NCBI GenBank assembly: GCA_028289405.1
Contig: JANQPP010000164.1
Location: forward strand, 1-32,471
Direction: 5' to 3'
Length of the DNA: 32,471 bases
From: Pirellulales bacterium
GTDB lineage: Bacteria; Planctomycetota; Planctomycetia; Pirellulales; JANQPP01
The position numbers and the translations under genes were made by a program. Below the pieces are notes generated by a model, which had not been told where the DNA came from, did not search any database, and saw only the letters and a program-made list of their open reading frames with translations. Each line of letters opens with the position of its first letter. Positions within the stretch are counted from its first letter, which is position 1. Below are positions 7,342 to 15,393 of this stretch, one piece after another.

Positions 7342-7869
7342 ATGCCAGACGATCGCGATTTCCAACTCGCCTGGAGCGGGCGGCATCTTTCCATGGTCGT
7401 GCATGATGGCTGGGAATTCGCGACACGCCGGACCGGCAAGCCGGCGGTGGGCATCGTGGCCATCACCGGCCGGGAAGAAGTCGTGCTCGTGGAGCAGTTC
7501 CGTCCGCCGGTGGGAGGGCGAGTGGTCGAACTTCCCGCCGGACTGGTGGGGGATCAAGCTCATGCAGAGAACGAATCGCTCCTCGCAGCCGCCCAGCGGG
7601 AACTCTTGGAGGAAACGGGCTACACGGCCCAACGTTGGACCGAACTAGGGCAAGGCTATTCCTCCCCCGGTTTGACGGACGAATCACTGGTGCTTTTTCT
7701 TGCCGAAGGACTCGAACAAGTCGGCGACGGTGGCGGGGACGACAGCGAAGAGATTTTGGTCCACCACGTCCCCCTCGCGCGGGTCACGGACTGGCTCGCG
7801 GAGCGGAATCTGCCTATCGATCTCAAACTGCTGGCCGGGCTGTACGCCGCGCGAGAAGCACGGAATTAA
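7342..7869 (+). CDS. nudF: Nudix hydrolase, ADP-ribose pyrophosphatase type
   Basis: 175 aa from ATG 7342, preceded by GGGAGA at 7331-7336. Upstream in-frame codons reach back into the previous gene but lack a ribosome site. Features typical of ADP-ribose pyrophosphatases are the strand GIVAITGREEVVLVEQFRPPVGGRVVELPAG cut into its elements VLVEQFR and ELPAGL, then a Nudix box (67-94) ending RELLEETGY with Glu88, Glu90 and Glu91 for metal binding. The loop between the box Gly70 and Glu78 is two residues longer than the consensus, a variation seen in this subfamily. Expected reaction: ADP-ribose to AMP and ribose 5-phosphate, with water. It lies 64 bases after the MVP-like gene on the same strand, and the regulator upstream is an ADP-ribose sensor by family, so all three probably form one operon. 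Other NDP-sugar substrates are possible. Confidence 0.85.
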   Translation: MPDDRDFQLAWSGRHLSMVVHDGWEFATRRTGKPAVGIVAITGREEVVLVEQFRPPVGGRVVELPAGLVGDQAHAENESLLAAAQRELLEETGYTAQRWTELGQGYSSPGLTDESLVLFLAEGLEQVGDGGGDDSEEILVHHVPLARVTDWLAERNLPIDLKLLAGLYAAREARN

Positions 7870-8043
7870 CGGGCCGGTTGCCAAAGATGTCCGCAAGCCA
7901 AAACGCCTGCGGCTTTACGCACGGACGAATTTGCGTTGATTTCTACAACGCGACTCGCGGAACAAATGTCACGCCGTGTGCCGCAGGAAACGCAAACATT
8001 GAGGGCATGTCGAACTCATGTCGATGTGCCTTTAGGCATTTCG

Positions 8044-8075
8044 AAAAAGGCACACGCCACGCCCGCCTGTGTGCC
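8044..8075 (-). terminator. Terminator-like hairpin reading on the minus strand
   Basis: GGCACAC (8049-8055) pairs with GTGTGCC (8069-8075) across a 13-base loop. Read on the minus strand, the stem is followed directly by five T residues (8044-8048). No minus-strand gene ends here, so it would only stop antisense transcription toward the Nudix/MVP-like operon. On the plus strand there is no T-run. Confidence 0.35.
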
Positions 8076-8217
8076 GAAGTGGCGTCGCATTGATGATAAT
8101 TGAGCGTTTAGTCAACTCGACAGTGAATCTGCGGCAGCGTCCGTCGACCGCTACCATCCCGACTGTTCACGATTAAGTAGATTCTGTAAGCTAAACTCCT
8201 AGGAATGTCTTTAATTG

Positions 8218-8223
8218 AGGAGG
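8218..8223 (+). promoter_or_regulatory. Perfect Shine-Dalgarno AGGAGG fixing the start at 8229
   Basis: AGGAGG ends five bases before ATG 8229. An in-frame ATG at 8205 lies upstream of this site and is therefore rejected as the start. Confidence 0.75.
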
Positions 8224-8228
8224 AAACG

Positions 8229-10367
8229 ATGCTGAACCGAAGAAACTGGCCGTTCCCTGGGCTGTGTGCAGCTGCCTTTTTCTCCGTATTACTTCCGCTG
8301 CAGCGATCCCTCGCCTCGAAACCAGCTTCTGAAGAAACGATTGTCGGGGGAGTACGCTCTTGCGAACTCATGTTGACATATTCGGTGGGCGAAGAAGTTG
8401 CTTCAAATACGAGACTTTATTGGACATCAGGCGGGCGGCTGCGAACGGATACATCGATAGGCGAAATGACATCCGCATCTCGCATAACTTCGACCACCAG
8501 TCCCGGGATCGAAATCGACCACGAGAACAAGACTTACTATTCAATTCCGACCCAACCGAGTGATTTTCGATCGGCGCTGTTCGACAGCACTTTGGCGCGG
8601 CGAGTCGCCCATGGCCGTCGATTAGAACGTCGCACTATTTCTGGATTGAATGCTCGCGGATTCGAGGCTGAGATTGCGGATGTCGATCCAGACTTCTGGG
8701 CCGGGAAGGCTCGAGTTTGGGTCGATGACGGAGCGCGTCCGGTGGAGGTCGAATACGAGTTCCAACTGGATGGTGAAGAAATTCAGATGCGATTGCATTC
8801 GATCCACTGGAATGCACCGATTGACGACGAGTTGTTTGATGCTAATGCCCTGCAACGGCGCCTTGGCCGCCGCGGCTATACGCAGGTTACCGCGCCGAAG
8901 GCGAGACCTTTGCCAGAACGCATGCAGGCATTGCGAGCCGCGCTTCAGACGTACGCGAGTTTATCCGGGGGATCCTATCCGGCGGTGGAGTCTGTCTATC
9001 CACAGGTACTACGCCAGCGCATGTTTCTTCTTGCTGGCATTGACCCGGACCGGCCAAGCGAGGAACAGGTGTCCTCGGGCCAGTATGCCAGGATTCTTGA
9101 TGCCGGAAACAACGGATTCCCGGTGCTTAGTACGTTGCTTACACAGAGCTTTGATGCTGCGTATAACGGAGACAAAATTGCATCATCTGATTCGGATGGC
9201 GTTCTAATCCGATGGAGGCTCGACGACGGTACGTACCAAGTGATCTACGGAGACCTCCGAGACGCGGTGTTGACCAGCGAACAATTGTCTGCAGTCGATC
9301 CGGAATTCGAACCAGAGAGTACCGTCGGTGGTTCCGCAGGAACGCCGACTAGTACAGGCAAAGTTCATCATCTGGTTGTCATGCCGCTTACCCTGGATCG
9401 AGTACCTGCCTGTCATTGGCGATGCCAGTTTTTTGGGGAGCCCAACAAAATTGAGGAAGGATGGGCGGTACGAAATGTCGGCTGGCGAACGGAGATTCGT
9501 GAAGAAGGCCATCTGACGCATGTGACTGTTCAGACGTCGCGTTGGAATTTCCAGTGGGATGTGCAGAAAAAAGTTGTTGTCGCTTCCGATAGCGCACACG
9601 GATACGAGTTACCCAGTATCGCCGCTGGCATGCGGGTCCGCCGACGTACGGAAGTTGAACAATCCCTCATGCATCTGCGTCCGATAGTGGAATCGAGCAG
9701 GGACAGCATTGACGGGAAAGCGACGGAAAAGGTGGGGTTTCACTTCCTGGCTGATCCAAAAACTGATGGCGATAGCCCCATTCACAAACTCGATTCCGAG
9801 GCAAGAAAGCTGCTCTTGGGCTCACCCGACGTGCAGCGACGAACGCGAACGTTTTGGTTTGACGCAGAATCGAAACTTGTTGTCGGACGAAAATGCGGGT
9901 GTCGCAAGCCAAAGTGGGAATTCACGATCGATTACCCCGAGCCGCACGAGATTCCAGCCGACACGTTTACGTTTCGAATGCCGCCAGATGTGGAATTGGT
10001 CGTCGAGGATCAGGAGTTGCAAAGGGCTGTCCGCGTGCAGCCAAATCCCCGCAGCTGTGACGGCCGATCGGCGACGCAAACGAGACGCAAACGAATTGAC
10101 GCGCCTCGAGAGAAAACGCTGGGCCGCCCCTCGCTGACGCGGCGGGTTTCGATTTGCCGGAGACACGATCAATGCTACCAGCGATCACAGGTCGAACTGA
10201 CCTTGGATCAACCGACAGCCGCTTGTCATTGCGGTTTCGTTTCATTGCTTGACTCGCAGAATCGCCAGCCGATGGGTAGGTCGGATGTCGGAAAAGAATC
10301 TTCGGGCAGAGATCAGCTTTCCGTAGGAGCCAATCCGCAAACCACGGCCAGGGCATCCCGCAACTGA
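8229..10367 (+). CDS. Large exported protein with two LolA/RseB-like lobes
   Basis: 712 aa from ATG 8229. Residues 1-30 form a signal peptide (LNRRNWPFPG, then a hydrophobic run ending LQRSLASK). Two regions share the pattern of LolA/RseB-like outer-membrane lipoprotein-sensor folds. The first (about 40-220) contains ISGLNARGFEAEI, ARVWVDDGARPVEVEYEF and a closing PIDDELFDA. The second (about 470-600) contains IDGKATEKVGFHFL, RTFWFDAESKLVVGRKCG and EIPADTFTFRMP. Between them is a helix-rich stretch (LPERMQALRAALQTYASLSG) and a segment VLIRWRLDDGTYQVIYGDLR. The last 105 or so residues are basic, Cys/Arg/Gln-rich and domain-free, and may be a read-through tail or follow a frameshift near 10040. 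Codon choice and GC are visibly lower than in neighbours, hinting at a different history. Function is unknown. A periplasmic sensor or carrier role is only a structural guess. Confidence 0.7.
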   Translation: MLNRRNWPFPGLCAAAFFSVLLPLQRSLASKPASEETIVGGVRSCELMLTYSVGEEVASNTRLYWTSGGRLRTDTSIGEMTSASRITSTTSPGIEIDHENKTYYSIPTQPSDFRSALFDSTLARRVAHGRRLERRTISGLNARGFEAEIADVDPDFWAGKARVWVDDGARPVEVEYEFQLDGEEIQMRLHSIHWNAPIDDELFDANALQRRLGRRGYTQVTAPKARPLPERMQALRAALQTYASLSGGSYPAVESVYPQVLRQRMFLLAGIDPDRPSEEQVSSGQYARILDAGNNGFPVLSTLLTQSFDAAYNGDKIASSDSDGVLIRWRLDDGTYQVIYGDLRDAVLTSEQLSAVDPEFEPESTVGGSAGTPTSTGKVHHLVVMPLTLDRVPACHWRCQFFGEPNKIEEGWAVRNVGWRTEIREEGHLTHVTVQTSRWNFQWDVQKKVVVASDSAHGYELPSIAAGMRVRRRTEVEQSLMHLRPIVESSRDSIDGKATEKVGFHFLADPKTDGDSPIHKLDSEARKLLLGSPDVQRRTRTFWFDAESKLVVGRKCGCRKPKWEFTIDYPEPHEIPADTFTFRMPPDVELVVEDQELQRAVRVQPNPRSCDGRSATQTRRKRIDAPREKTLGRPSLTRRVSICRRHDQCYQRSQVELTLDQPTAACHCGFVSLLDSQNRQPMGRSDVGKESSGRDQLSVGANPQTTARASRN

Positions 10368-10369
10368 CG

Positions 10370-10414
10370 CCGCGTCCCGCGCGAATTATCCCACGGGCGC
10401 GGATCGCCGTTTTT
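10370..10414 (+). terminator. Possible terminator after the exported LolA-like protein
   Basis: CCGCG-T-CCCG (10370-10379) can pair with CGGG-CGCGG (10394-10402) with one bulged T. A run of five T residues (10410-10414) follows seven bases later. The gap before the T-run makes it imperfect, but it lies three bases after the stop codon. Confidence 0.4.
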
Positions 10415-10542
10415 AGATATCAACAAAACTAGACCCGTTTCCGGGAGAGGGCTAAAATCAATCGAACGCATCGCATGGCCGGTTGCGGCGAGACGGAATC
10501 GCCTCATCTTTTTCCACTTCGCGCAGGCGAAAGGAGCCCATC

Positions 10543-11214
10543 ATGAAATATCGATTGTTGGTTTGTGTAGCGACGTGCCTCGGTATCGCGGCGTTGGCGC
10601 AAAATAGTTTGGCCGCCGCCATTCATGGCGACTACCTGGAAGCCCGAACCTGCCAAGTTTATACGGGACCGTGTTTCGCGAATGCCGAAGTCGGCTTGGC
10701 GGGCAAGGACGCGATCATGGCTTGGAGTATCCGCTCCGGTGAACATGCCGGCGTCGATCTCTCGGGATTGAAAGTCGTGGTCGTGGTCCACTCCTCGGAT
10801 ACGCTGGGATTTCAGGGAGCAGAAGACGCCAAGCAAGTCAAATCGGTGATCCTCGTGGACCAAAAAGCGGATGAAGCGCAGCGTGCCGCGTTAATCCACT
10901 TTGCCCAGGAGCACGCCGGCAAGGCAGCCGCGAAGGTCGCCCGGGTGGACGCCGCCCCCATCAAGTTTAAGCTCAATGCATTTGACCTGCGGGGCGAATT
11001 GCAGGTTGGCGATGAAGCCAAACTGGTGACTCGCGCTGCCCGGGAAGGGGACTGCATTTGCTCTAATGAATCCGCCTACTACCCGCCGCTAGCCAAGCTT
11101 ATGGGAAGCGCTCCGGGCGTGGCCATTGAAGGGGAATTCAAGGGGCGTGGGCTCGGCAGCCGCTGGTCGATTCCCGATAGCCGCAGCGCTTACATGGGAA
11201 CGTTCGCCTACTAG
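10543..11214 (+). CDS. Exported DUF1326-family protein
   Basis: 223 aa from ATG 10543, with AAGGAG at 10531-10536. An N-terminal signal peptide (KYRLLVCVATCLGIAALAQ, cleavage near SLAA) is followed by a DUF1326 domain running to the C-terminus. Typical family segments are GDYLEARTCQVYTGPCFAN, VGLAGKDAIMAWSI, VDLSGLKVVVVVHSSDTLG and AQRAALIHFAQEHAG, then a conserved DCICSNESAYYPPL block. Cysteines occur in the TCQVYTGPC motif and in the CIC motif; they could bind metal or form disulfides. No activity is established for the family. A strong bidirectional hairpin terminator follows and separates it from the convergent dipeptidase gene. The short gap to the preceding gene (175 bases) contains a possible terminator, so it is probably its own unit. 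Confidence 0.85.
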   Translation: MKYRLLVCVATCLGIAALAQNSLAAAIHGDYLEARTCQVYTGPCFANAEVGLAGKDAIMAWSIRSGEHAGVDLSGLKVVVVVHSSDTLGFQGAEDAKQVKSVILVDQKADEAQRAALIHFAQEHAGKAAAKVARVDAAPIKFKLNAFDLRGELQVGDEAKLVTRAAREGDCICSNESAYYPPLAKLMGSAPGVAIEGEFKGRGLGSRWSIPDSRSAYMGTFAY

Positions 11215-11241
11215 GCGGCTCACTCCTTAACCCGCAAGCAA

Positions 11242-11284
11242 AAACTCCGTCGGCAGCACGCATGGCTGTCGGCGGAGTTTTTTT
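11242..11284. terminator. Strong bidirectional intrinsic terminator
   Basis: Stem AAACTCCGTCGGCAG (11242-11256) pairs along its whole length with CTGTCGGCGGAGTTT (11266-11280), with two G-U wobbles and a 9-base loop. Seven T residues (11278-11284) end it on the plus strand, and an A-run on the other side gives a T-run on the minus strand. It serves the convergent DUF1326 and dipeptidase genes. Confidence 0.9.
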
Positions 11285-12587
11285 ATTTCCCACTGCCGAC
11301 GGCGACCTGCTCCGCCTTTCGCAGCACGCGGAGCAGATTCAGACCGAGGATTTGGCGAATCTCCTCCGCGGTGAAGCCCCGATTCAGAAGCTCCTGCGTG
11401 ATATACGGGTACGTCGAAACATCCTCTAGTTGCCGGGGAAGCGTATCGACTCCGTCGTAATCCGAACCGAGTCCCACATGCTCGACGCCCGCCACACGGG
11501 CAATGTGCTCAATGTGGTCCACGACATGGTGGATCGTGCCCGGATCGATCGGATTGTCGCGCTTCCACTTTTCATACGCCTTCTCCCTCTCCGCTTCCTC
11601 CGAGAACTTCTCCGAGAACTTCTCCGCGAATTCACGCCGCACATTGAACATCTCCCCCATCCGCTGGGCCGAATCCGGCACCACGAATCCGGAGAAGAAG
11701 TTCACCATCACCACGCCGTCCTGTTCCGCGATTCGTCCCAATACGCGATCGGAAACGTTGCGCGGGTGCTCCGCGACGGCGTAAGCCGAGGAGTGGGAAG
11801 CGATCACGGGGGCTGCGCTCACGCGGATCGCATCGAGCATGGTCTCCTCGGAAACATGCGAAATATCCACCAGCATGCCGAGGCGGTTCATGCTCCTCAC
11901 GACCTCTTCGCCGAAAGGGCTCAAGCCGCCATGGCGGGCTTCGTCGGTAGCCGAATCGGCCCAATCCAAAGTGTCCGCGTGCGTGAGCGTCATGTAACGC
12001 ACCCCCAGCCGATGATAAATCCTGAGCAAGCCAAGGGAGTTCTCGATGGCATGCCCCCCTTCCACGCCGATCAGCGAGGCGATCTTTCCCGCGCCGTGGA
12101 TCCGTTCGATATCGTCCGCCGTGAGGGCCAATTCGAACACGTCCGGATAGCGTGAGACCATCCGCCGGATGAGATCGATTTGCTCCAACACGACATGCGC
12201 CGCTTCCCCTCGCCGCATGGTGGAGACCGGAGCGTAAGCGGACCAAAATTGCGCGCCGACGCCGCCTTGTCGCAGTCGGGGAATATCGGTGTGCAGCCGG
12301 GGCCGATGTTGGGAAAGATCGAGGCTCTCGAGCCGGCCATCGACCAATTCTCGAAACTGCCACGGCAAATCGTTGTGGCCGTCCACCACGAGGCTGTTGG
12401 AATGAATTTCACGAGCCTGATCGGAGAGCACGACGACCGGGCGCGCGATCCCGGCTTTCACGCCCGAAGTGCGATCTTCTCCCTGGCTGGCGCCGACGCC
12501 CATCGCCGTGAACCAAATTAAAGACCAAAGTGCCATCCCGCAACGCGATGTCCGCATTCGAGTGCTGGCTATGAGCGTATTTCTCAT
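11283..12587 (-). CDS. Exported membrane-dipeptidase-like zinc peptidase (family M19)
   Basis: 434 aa from ATG 12585-12587. The frame is open further upstream, but this start gives a normal signal peptide (basic N-terminus, then MALWSLIWFTAMGVGASQG). The M19 metal ligands are all visible: H71 and D73 in VVDGHNDLPW, E176 in GVEGGHA, H244 in DISHVS and H265 in ASHSSA. Their spacing (105 residues from H71 to E176, 21 between the last two) matches renal dipeptidase. GSDYDG near the C-terminus is also typical. The expected reaction is hydrolysis of dipeptides outside the cytoplasm, possibly including D-amino-acid or peptidoglycan-derived dipeptides. An insertion at about 315-340 holds a tandem EKFS repeat. 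The gene shares a terminator with the convergent DUF1326 gene and no Shine-Dalgarno is obvious. Confidence 0.9.
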   Translation of the reverse strand: MRNTLIASTRMRTSRCGMALWSLIWFTAMGVGASQGEDRTSGVKAGIARPVVVLSDQAREIHSNSLVVDGHNDLPWQFRELVDGRLESLDLSQHRPRLHTDIPRLRQGGVGAQFWSAYAPVSTMRRGEAAHVVLEQIDLIRRMVSRYPDVFELALTADDIERIHGAGKIASLIGVEGGHAIENSLGLLRIYHRLGVRYMTLTHADTLDWADSATDEARHGGLSPFGEEVVRSMNRLGMLVDISHVSEETMLDAIRVSAAPVIASHSSAYAVAEHPRNVSDRVLGRIAEQDGVVMVNFFSGFVVPDSAQRMGEMFNVRREFAEKFSEKFSEEAEREKAYEKWKRDNPIDPGTIHHVVDHIEHIARVAGVEHVGLGSDYDGVDTLPRQLEDVSTYPYITQELLNRGFTAEEIRQILGLNLLRVLRKAEQVAVGSGK

Positions 12588-12769
12588 TGAATCCGTAAGA
12601 ACCGGTGAAAAAGTCATTTCTGATTCCGTCGAAACCATCATGACCACCGTTGGAACATGCCGCAAGCGGGTGAAAGTGATGCATCCGCGCTCCGCGCATG
12701 CGGCGAAAATTGTGAACAGGCCAGCGCTCACTTTTGTGGACATAAGCTATGGTTCTTCTAGAAACTCGG

Positions 12770-12781
12770 CGGACCGGTCCG
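12770..12781. repeat. 12-base perfect palindrome CGGACCGGTCCG
   Basis: It lies between the divergent dipeptidase and tadA genes, about 180 bases from one start and 195 from the other. Its half-site equals that of the inverted repeat at 4387-4401, but here there is no spacer. It may be a regulator site or chance in GC-rich DNA. Confidence 0.3.
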
Positions 12782-12976
12782 TGGGCCAGTATCTCCCAAG
12801 CGGACGTGCCCGCGATCACGGCATGCCACGGTCGCCACGAAACGGCGAGCAACAAAACCCTCGGGGACACATACCCGGCACGCGATCACATACCACGTCC
12901 GATTGCACGGACAACCTTTCCGGGAACCAGGATCGACGCGTTCATTAAAGGACGTCTCCTTCGCAAGGATTGATTC

Positions 12977-14299
12977 ATGAAGAATGCAGCGTACGCGACC
13001 AGGACCAGCGAAGTCTCCAAGGAAGTGGAATTCGAGAACCTCAAGCGCCGCATTCACGGCAAACTCGTCGACAAGCTCGACTTGACGCGCGTCAGCGAAT
13101 TGGAAGGTGACACGCTTCGCCGCGAAATCCGTCTCGTGGTCGAGCATCTCTGCGACACCGAAGATACCCTGCTCAACCGCAATGAACGTGAACGCCTCGT
13201 GGACGAGGTGCTCGACGAAACCTTCGGGCTGGGGCCGTTGGAACTGCTCCTCAAAGACCACACGATCAGTGATATTTTGATCAATGGTCCGCGAAATATT
13301 TACGTGGAACGTCGCGGCAAGATGGAAAAGACGAACGTGGTCTTCCGCGACAACACGCACCTGATGCAGATCATCGACCGCATCGTCTCCAAGGTTGGCC
13401 GCCGCGTGGACGAAACGTGCCCCATGGTGGACGCGCGTCTGCCGGATGGTTCCCGTGTGAACGCGATCATCCCTCCGCTGGCGCTCGATGGGGCGGCGGT
13501 TTCGATTCGGCGGTTTGGTAGCAATCCGCTGAAACTGGAAGACCTGCTCAATTACAAAGCCTTCACGCCCGAGATGGTGATGCTGCTGGAAGGGGCGATC
13601 AAGGCCCGCCTCAACATCATCATTTCCGGAGGTACCGGCTCCGGTAAGACGACGCTGCTAAACACGTTGTCCAGTTTCATTTCCAACGCGGACCGTATCG
13701 TCACGATCGAAGACGCGGCGGAACTGCAACTTCAGCAAGACCACGTGGTCCGCTTGGAAACCCGTCCGCCGAATATTGAAGGCAAAGGGGCCGTCACGGC
13801 GACGGACTTGGTCCGCAACGCCCTGCGTATGCGTCCCGAACGGATCATCATCGGCGAATGCCGTGGACCGGAAACTCTCGACATGTTGCAGGCCATGAAC
13901 ACGGGACACGAAGGTTCGCTCACCACGATCCACGCCAACTCACCGCGGGACGGCGTGGCCCGTATTGAAACGATGATCATGATGGCTGGTTTCGAGATGC
14001 CCCTGAAAGCCATGCGACAGCAGATCGCCAGCGGCGTGGATCTGATCGTGCAGGCTAACCGGCTTCAGGGAGGCCCGAGAAAAATCACCCATATCGCCGA
14101 AGTCGTGGGCATGGAGCAGGACACGGTGGTGATGCAGAACATTTACCAATACATCCAAGAAGGCATCGACGAAAACGGGCGTGCCCGGGGCCGTTTCGAG
14201 GCCACGGGAATCCGCCCGAGTTTCATGGACCGGCTGGAAGCAGCGGGCGTGCGGCTACCCTCCAGTGCGTTCCGTCAACGGACCATGATGGAAGACTGA
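12977..14299 (+). CDS. tadA: Tad/Flp pilus assembly ATPase TadA (CpaF)
   Basis: 440 aa from ATG 12977, with AAGGA at 12965-12969. A helical N-terminal domain (1-100) precedes the secretion-ATPase domain. Walker A is GGTGSGKTT (218-226), the Asp-box region is RIVTIEDAAELQL (about 235-250), Walker B is RIIIGECRG (about 289-297) and the His-box is GHEGSLTTIHANSPRD (about 310-325). INGPRNIYVERRGKM and RRVDETCPMVDARLPDGSRV are classic CpaF segments. The protein is a cytoplasmic hexameric ATPase that powers assembly, and possibly retraction, of Flp-type pili. tadB and tadC follow on the same strand with short gaps (104 and 21 bases), making one operon. Pilin, prepilin peptidase, secretin and CpaE/TadZ genes are not in the window. 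Confidence 0.95.
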   Translation: MKNAAYATRTSEVSKEVEFENLKRRIHGKLVDKLDLTRVSELEGDTLRREIRLVVEHLCDTEDTLLNRNERERLVDEVLDETFGLGPLELLLKDHTISDILINGPRNIYVERRGKMEKTNVVFRDNTHLMQIIDRIVSKVGRRVDETCPMVDARLPDGSRVNAIIPPLALDGAAVSIRRFGSNPLKLEDLLNYKAFTPEMVMLLEGAIKARLNIIISGGTGSGKTTLLNTLSSFISNADRIVTIEDAAELQLQQDHVVRLETRPPNIEGKGAVTATDLVRNALRMRPERIIIGECRGPETLDMLQAMNTGHEGSLTTIHANSPRDGVARIETMIMMAGFEMPLKAMRQQIASGVDLIVQANRLQGGPRKITHIAEVVGMEQDTVVMQNIYQYIQEGIDENGRARGRFEATGIRPSFMDRLEAAGVRLPSSAFRQRTMMED

Positions 14300-14403
14300 C
14301 CCGAATTGCGCCCTATGATTTCAAAACACGTCATTTCTCTCATTGAGAAGCTAACGTACCTCCTTAAGATACCGAACACTTAGTCGAAAACAGGTTCGTC
14401 ATC

Positions 14404-15372
14404 ATGAGTCCGATGCTGTTGGTCTCCATTGCGGTATTTATCGGTTTCGCGGCATTGGCTGGCGCGATCGGCTTGATGATTCGTGGCAACGCCGAAAACG
14501 ACGCCGAGGAGCGGCTGGAAGTTTTCACGAACCTGAAAACCGCGCAAATGGGCAAGGAGGCCTCGCAAAAGAGCGTGCTGCTCGAACCGCTGGAACAGCG
14601 CGACAATGTCGTGGTCGAGCACCTGTTGCGGCTGATCAATATCAAACTGCTGATTTCCCAAGCGGATCTCAATCTGACGGTCGCCAAATTCCTCGCGATC
14701 TGCGCGGGTTTCGCCACCGGAGGGGCCATGATTGTCATTCTCACGGGACTTCACGCCGGCTTGCTGCCGATCGTGGCCATTTCAGCCGGAATCCTGCCAC
14801 TGCTGTGGTTGTTGTGGATGCGGCGCAAACGTCTCAAGGCATTCGCCAAACAACTGCCCGACGCGCTGGAACTGATTGCCCGCGCCTTGCGTGCTGGCCA
14901 TAGTTTGGGAGCCGGCTTCAAGCTGGTTGCCGAAGAGATGATGCCCCCGATTGGAAAGGAATTTGCCCGGGTCTTTGAAGAACAAAACTTTGGCGTACCG
15001 TTCGACGATTCGCTCAACGACCTGAGCGAACGCGTGCCCAACATGGATTTGCGGTTCTTTTCGACGGCGATCATCCTGCAGCGGCAAACGGGCGGTGACT
15101 TGGCGGAAATCTTGGACAAGATCGGCTCCTTGATTCGCCAACGCTTCCAAATCTGGGGACAAGTTCAGGCCCTCACCGGCGAAGGCCGACTCTCCGGCGT
15201 CGTGCTTTTGGCCTTGCCTCCGCTGCTGTTTTTGGCCGTGTACACGCTGAACCCCGACTACGTCATGGTCCTATTCACCGATCCCATGGGCAAGAAGATG
15301 CTCGCGGGCGGAGCGTTTCTGCAAGTCGTGGGAGCGCTGGTCATTCGTAAAATCATCAACATCAAAGTGTAA
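14404..15372 (+). CDS. tadB: Tad pilus inner-membrane platform protein TadB
   Basis: 322 aa. An N-terminal membrane segment (2-25, PMLLVSIAVFIGFAALAGAIG), a cytoplasmic stretch, and two close segments (about 100-140, including TGGAMIVILTGLHAGLLPIV) precede a type II secretion F domain (about 155-285). That domain carries LPDALELIARALRAGHSLG and TGGDLAEILDKIG. Two further membrane segments end the protein (LSGVVLLALPPLLFLAVYTL and the segment near GAFLQVVGALVI). This is the standard TadB plan and length. With TadC it forms the platform that couples TadA to pilus assembly. The Shine-Dalgarno is weak, and translation may depend partly on the tadA transcript context. A 104-base gap separates it from tadA. 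Confidence 0.93.
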   Translation: MSPMLLVSIAVFIGFAALAGAIGLMIRGNAENDAEERLEVFTNLKTAQMGKEASQKSVLLEPLEQRDNVVVEHLLRLINIKLLISQADLNLTVAKFLAICAGFATGGAMIVILTGLHAGLLPIVAISAGILPLLWLLWMRRKRLKAFAKQLPDALELIARALRAGHSLGAGFKLVAEEMMPPIGKEFARVFEEQNFGVPFDDSLNDLSERVPNMDLRFFSTAIILQRQTGGDLAEILDKIGSLIRQRFQIWGQVQALTGEGRLSGVVLLALPPLLFLAVYTLNPDYVMVLFTDPMGKKMLAGGAFLQVVGALVIRKIINIKV

Positions 15373-15393
15373 GCAGACGACGGTTGGAAAATC

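Larger units (their letters stand above)
7870..8228 (+). other. Gene-free interval between the Nudix operon and the exported protein
   Basis: 359 bases. I see no convincing small gene or RNA. It holds a hairpin oriented as a minus-strand terminator (8044-8075) and the Shine-Dalgarno of the next gene. Base composition becomes more AT-rich towards its right end. Confidence 0.5.

Noticed and set aside
7870..8228. Small RNA or riboswitch before the LolA-like gene
   Set aside because: No conserved riboswitch core was recognised; only a minus-strand hairpin was found.
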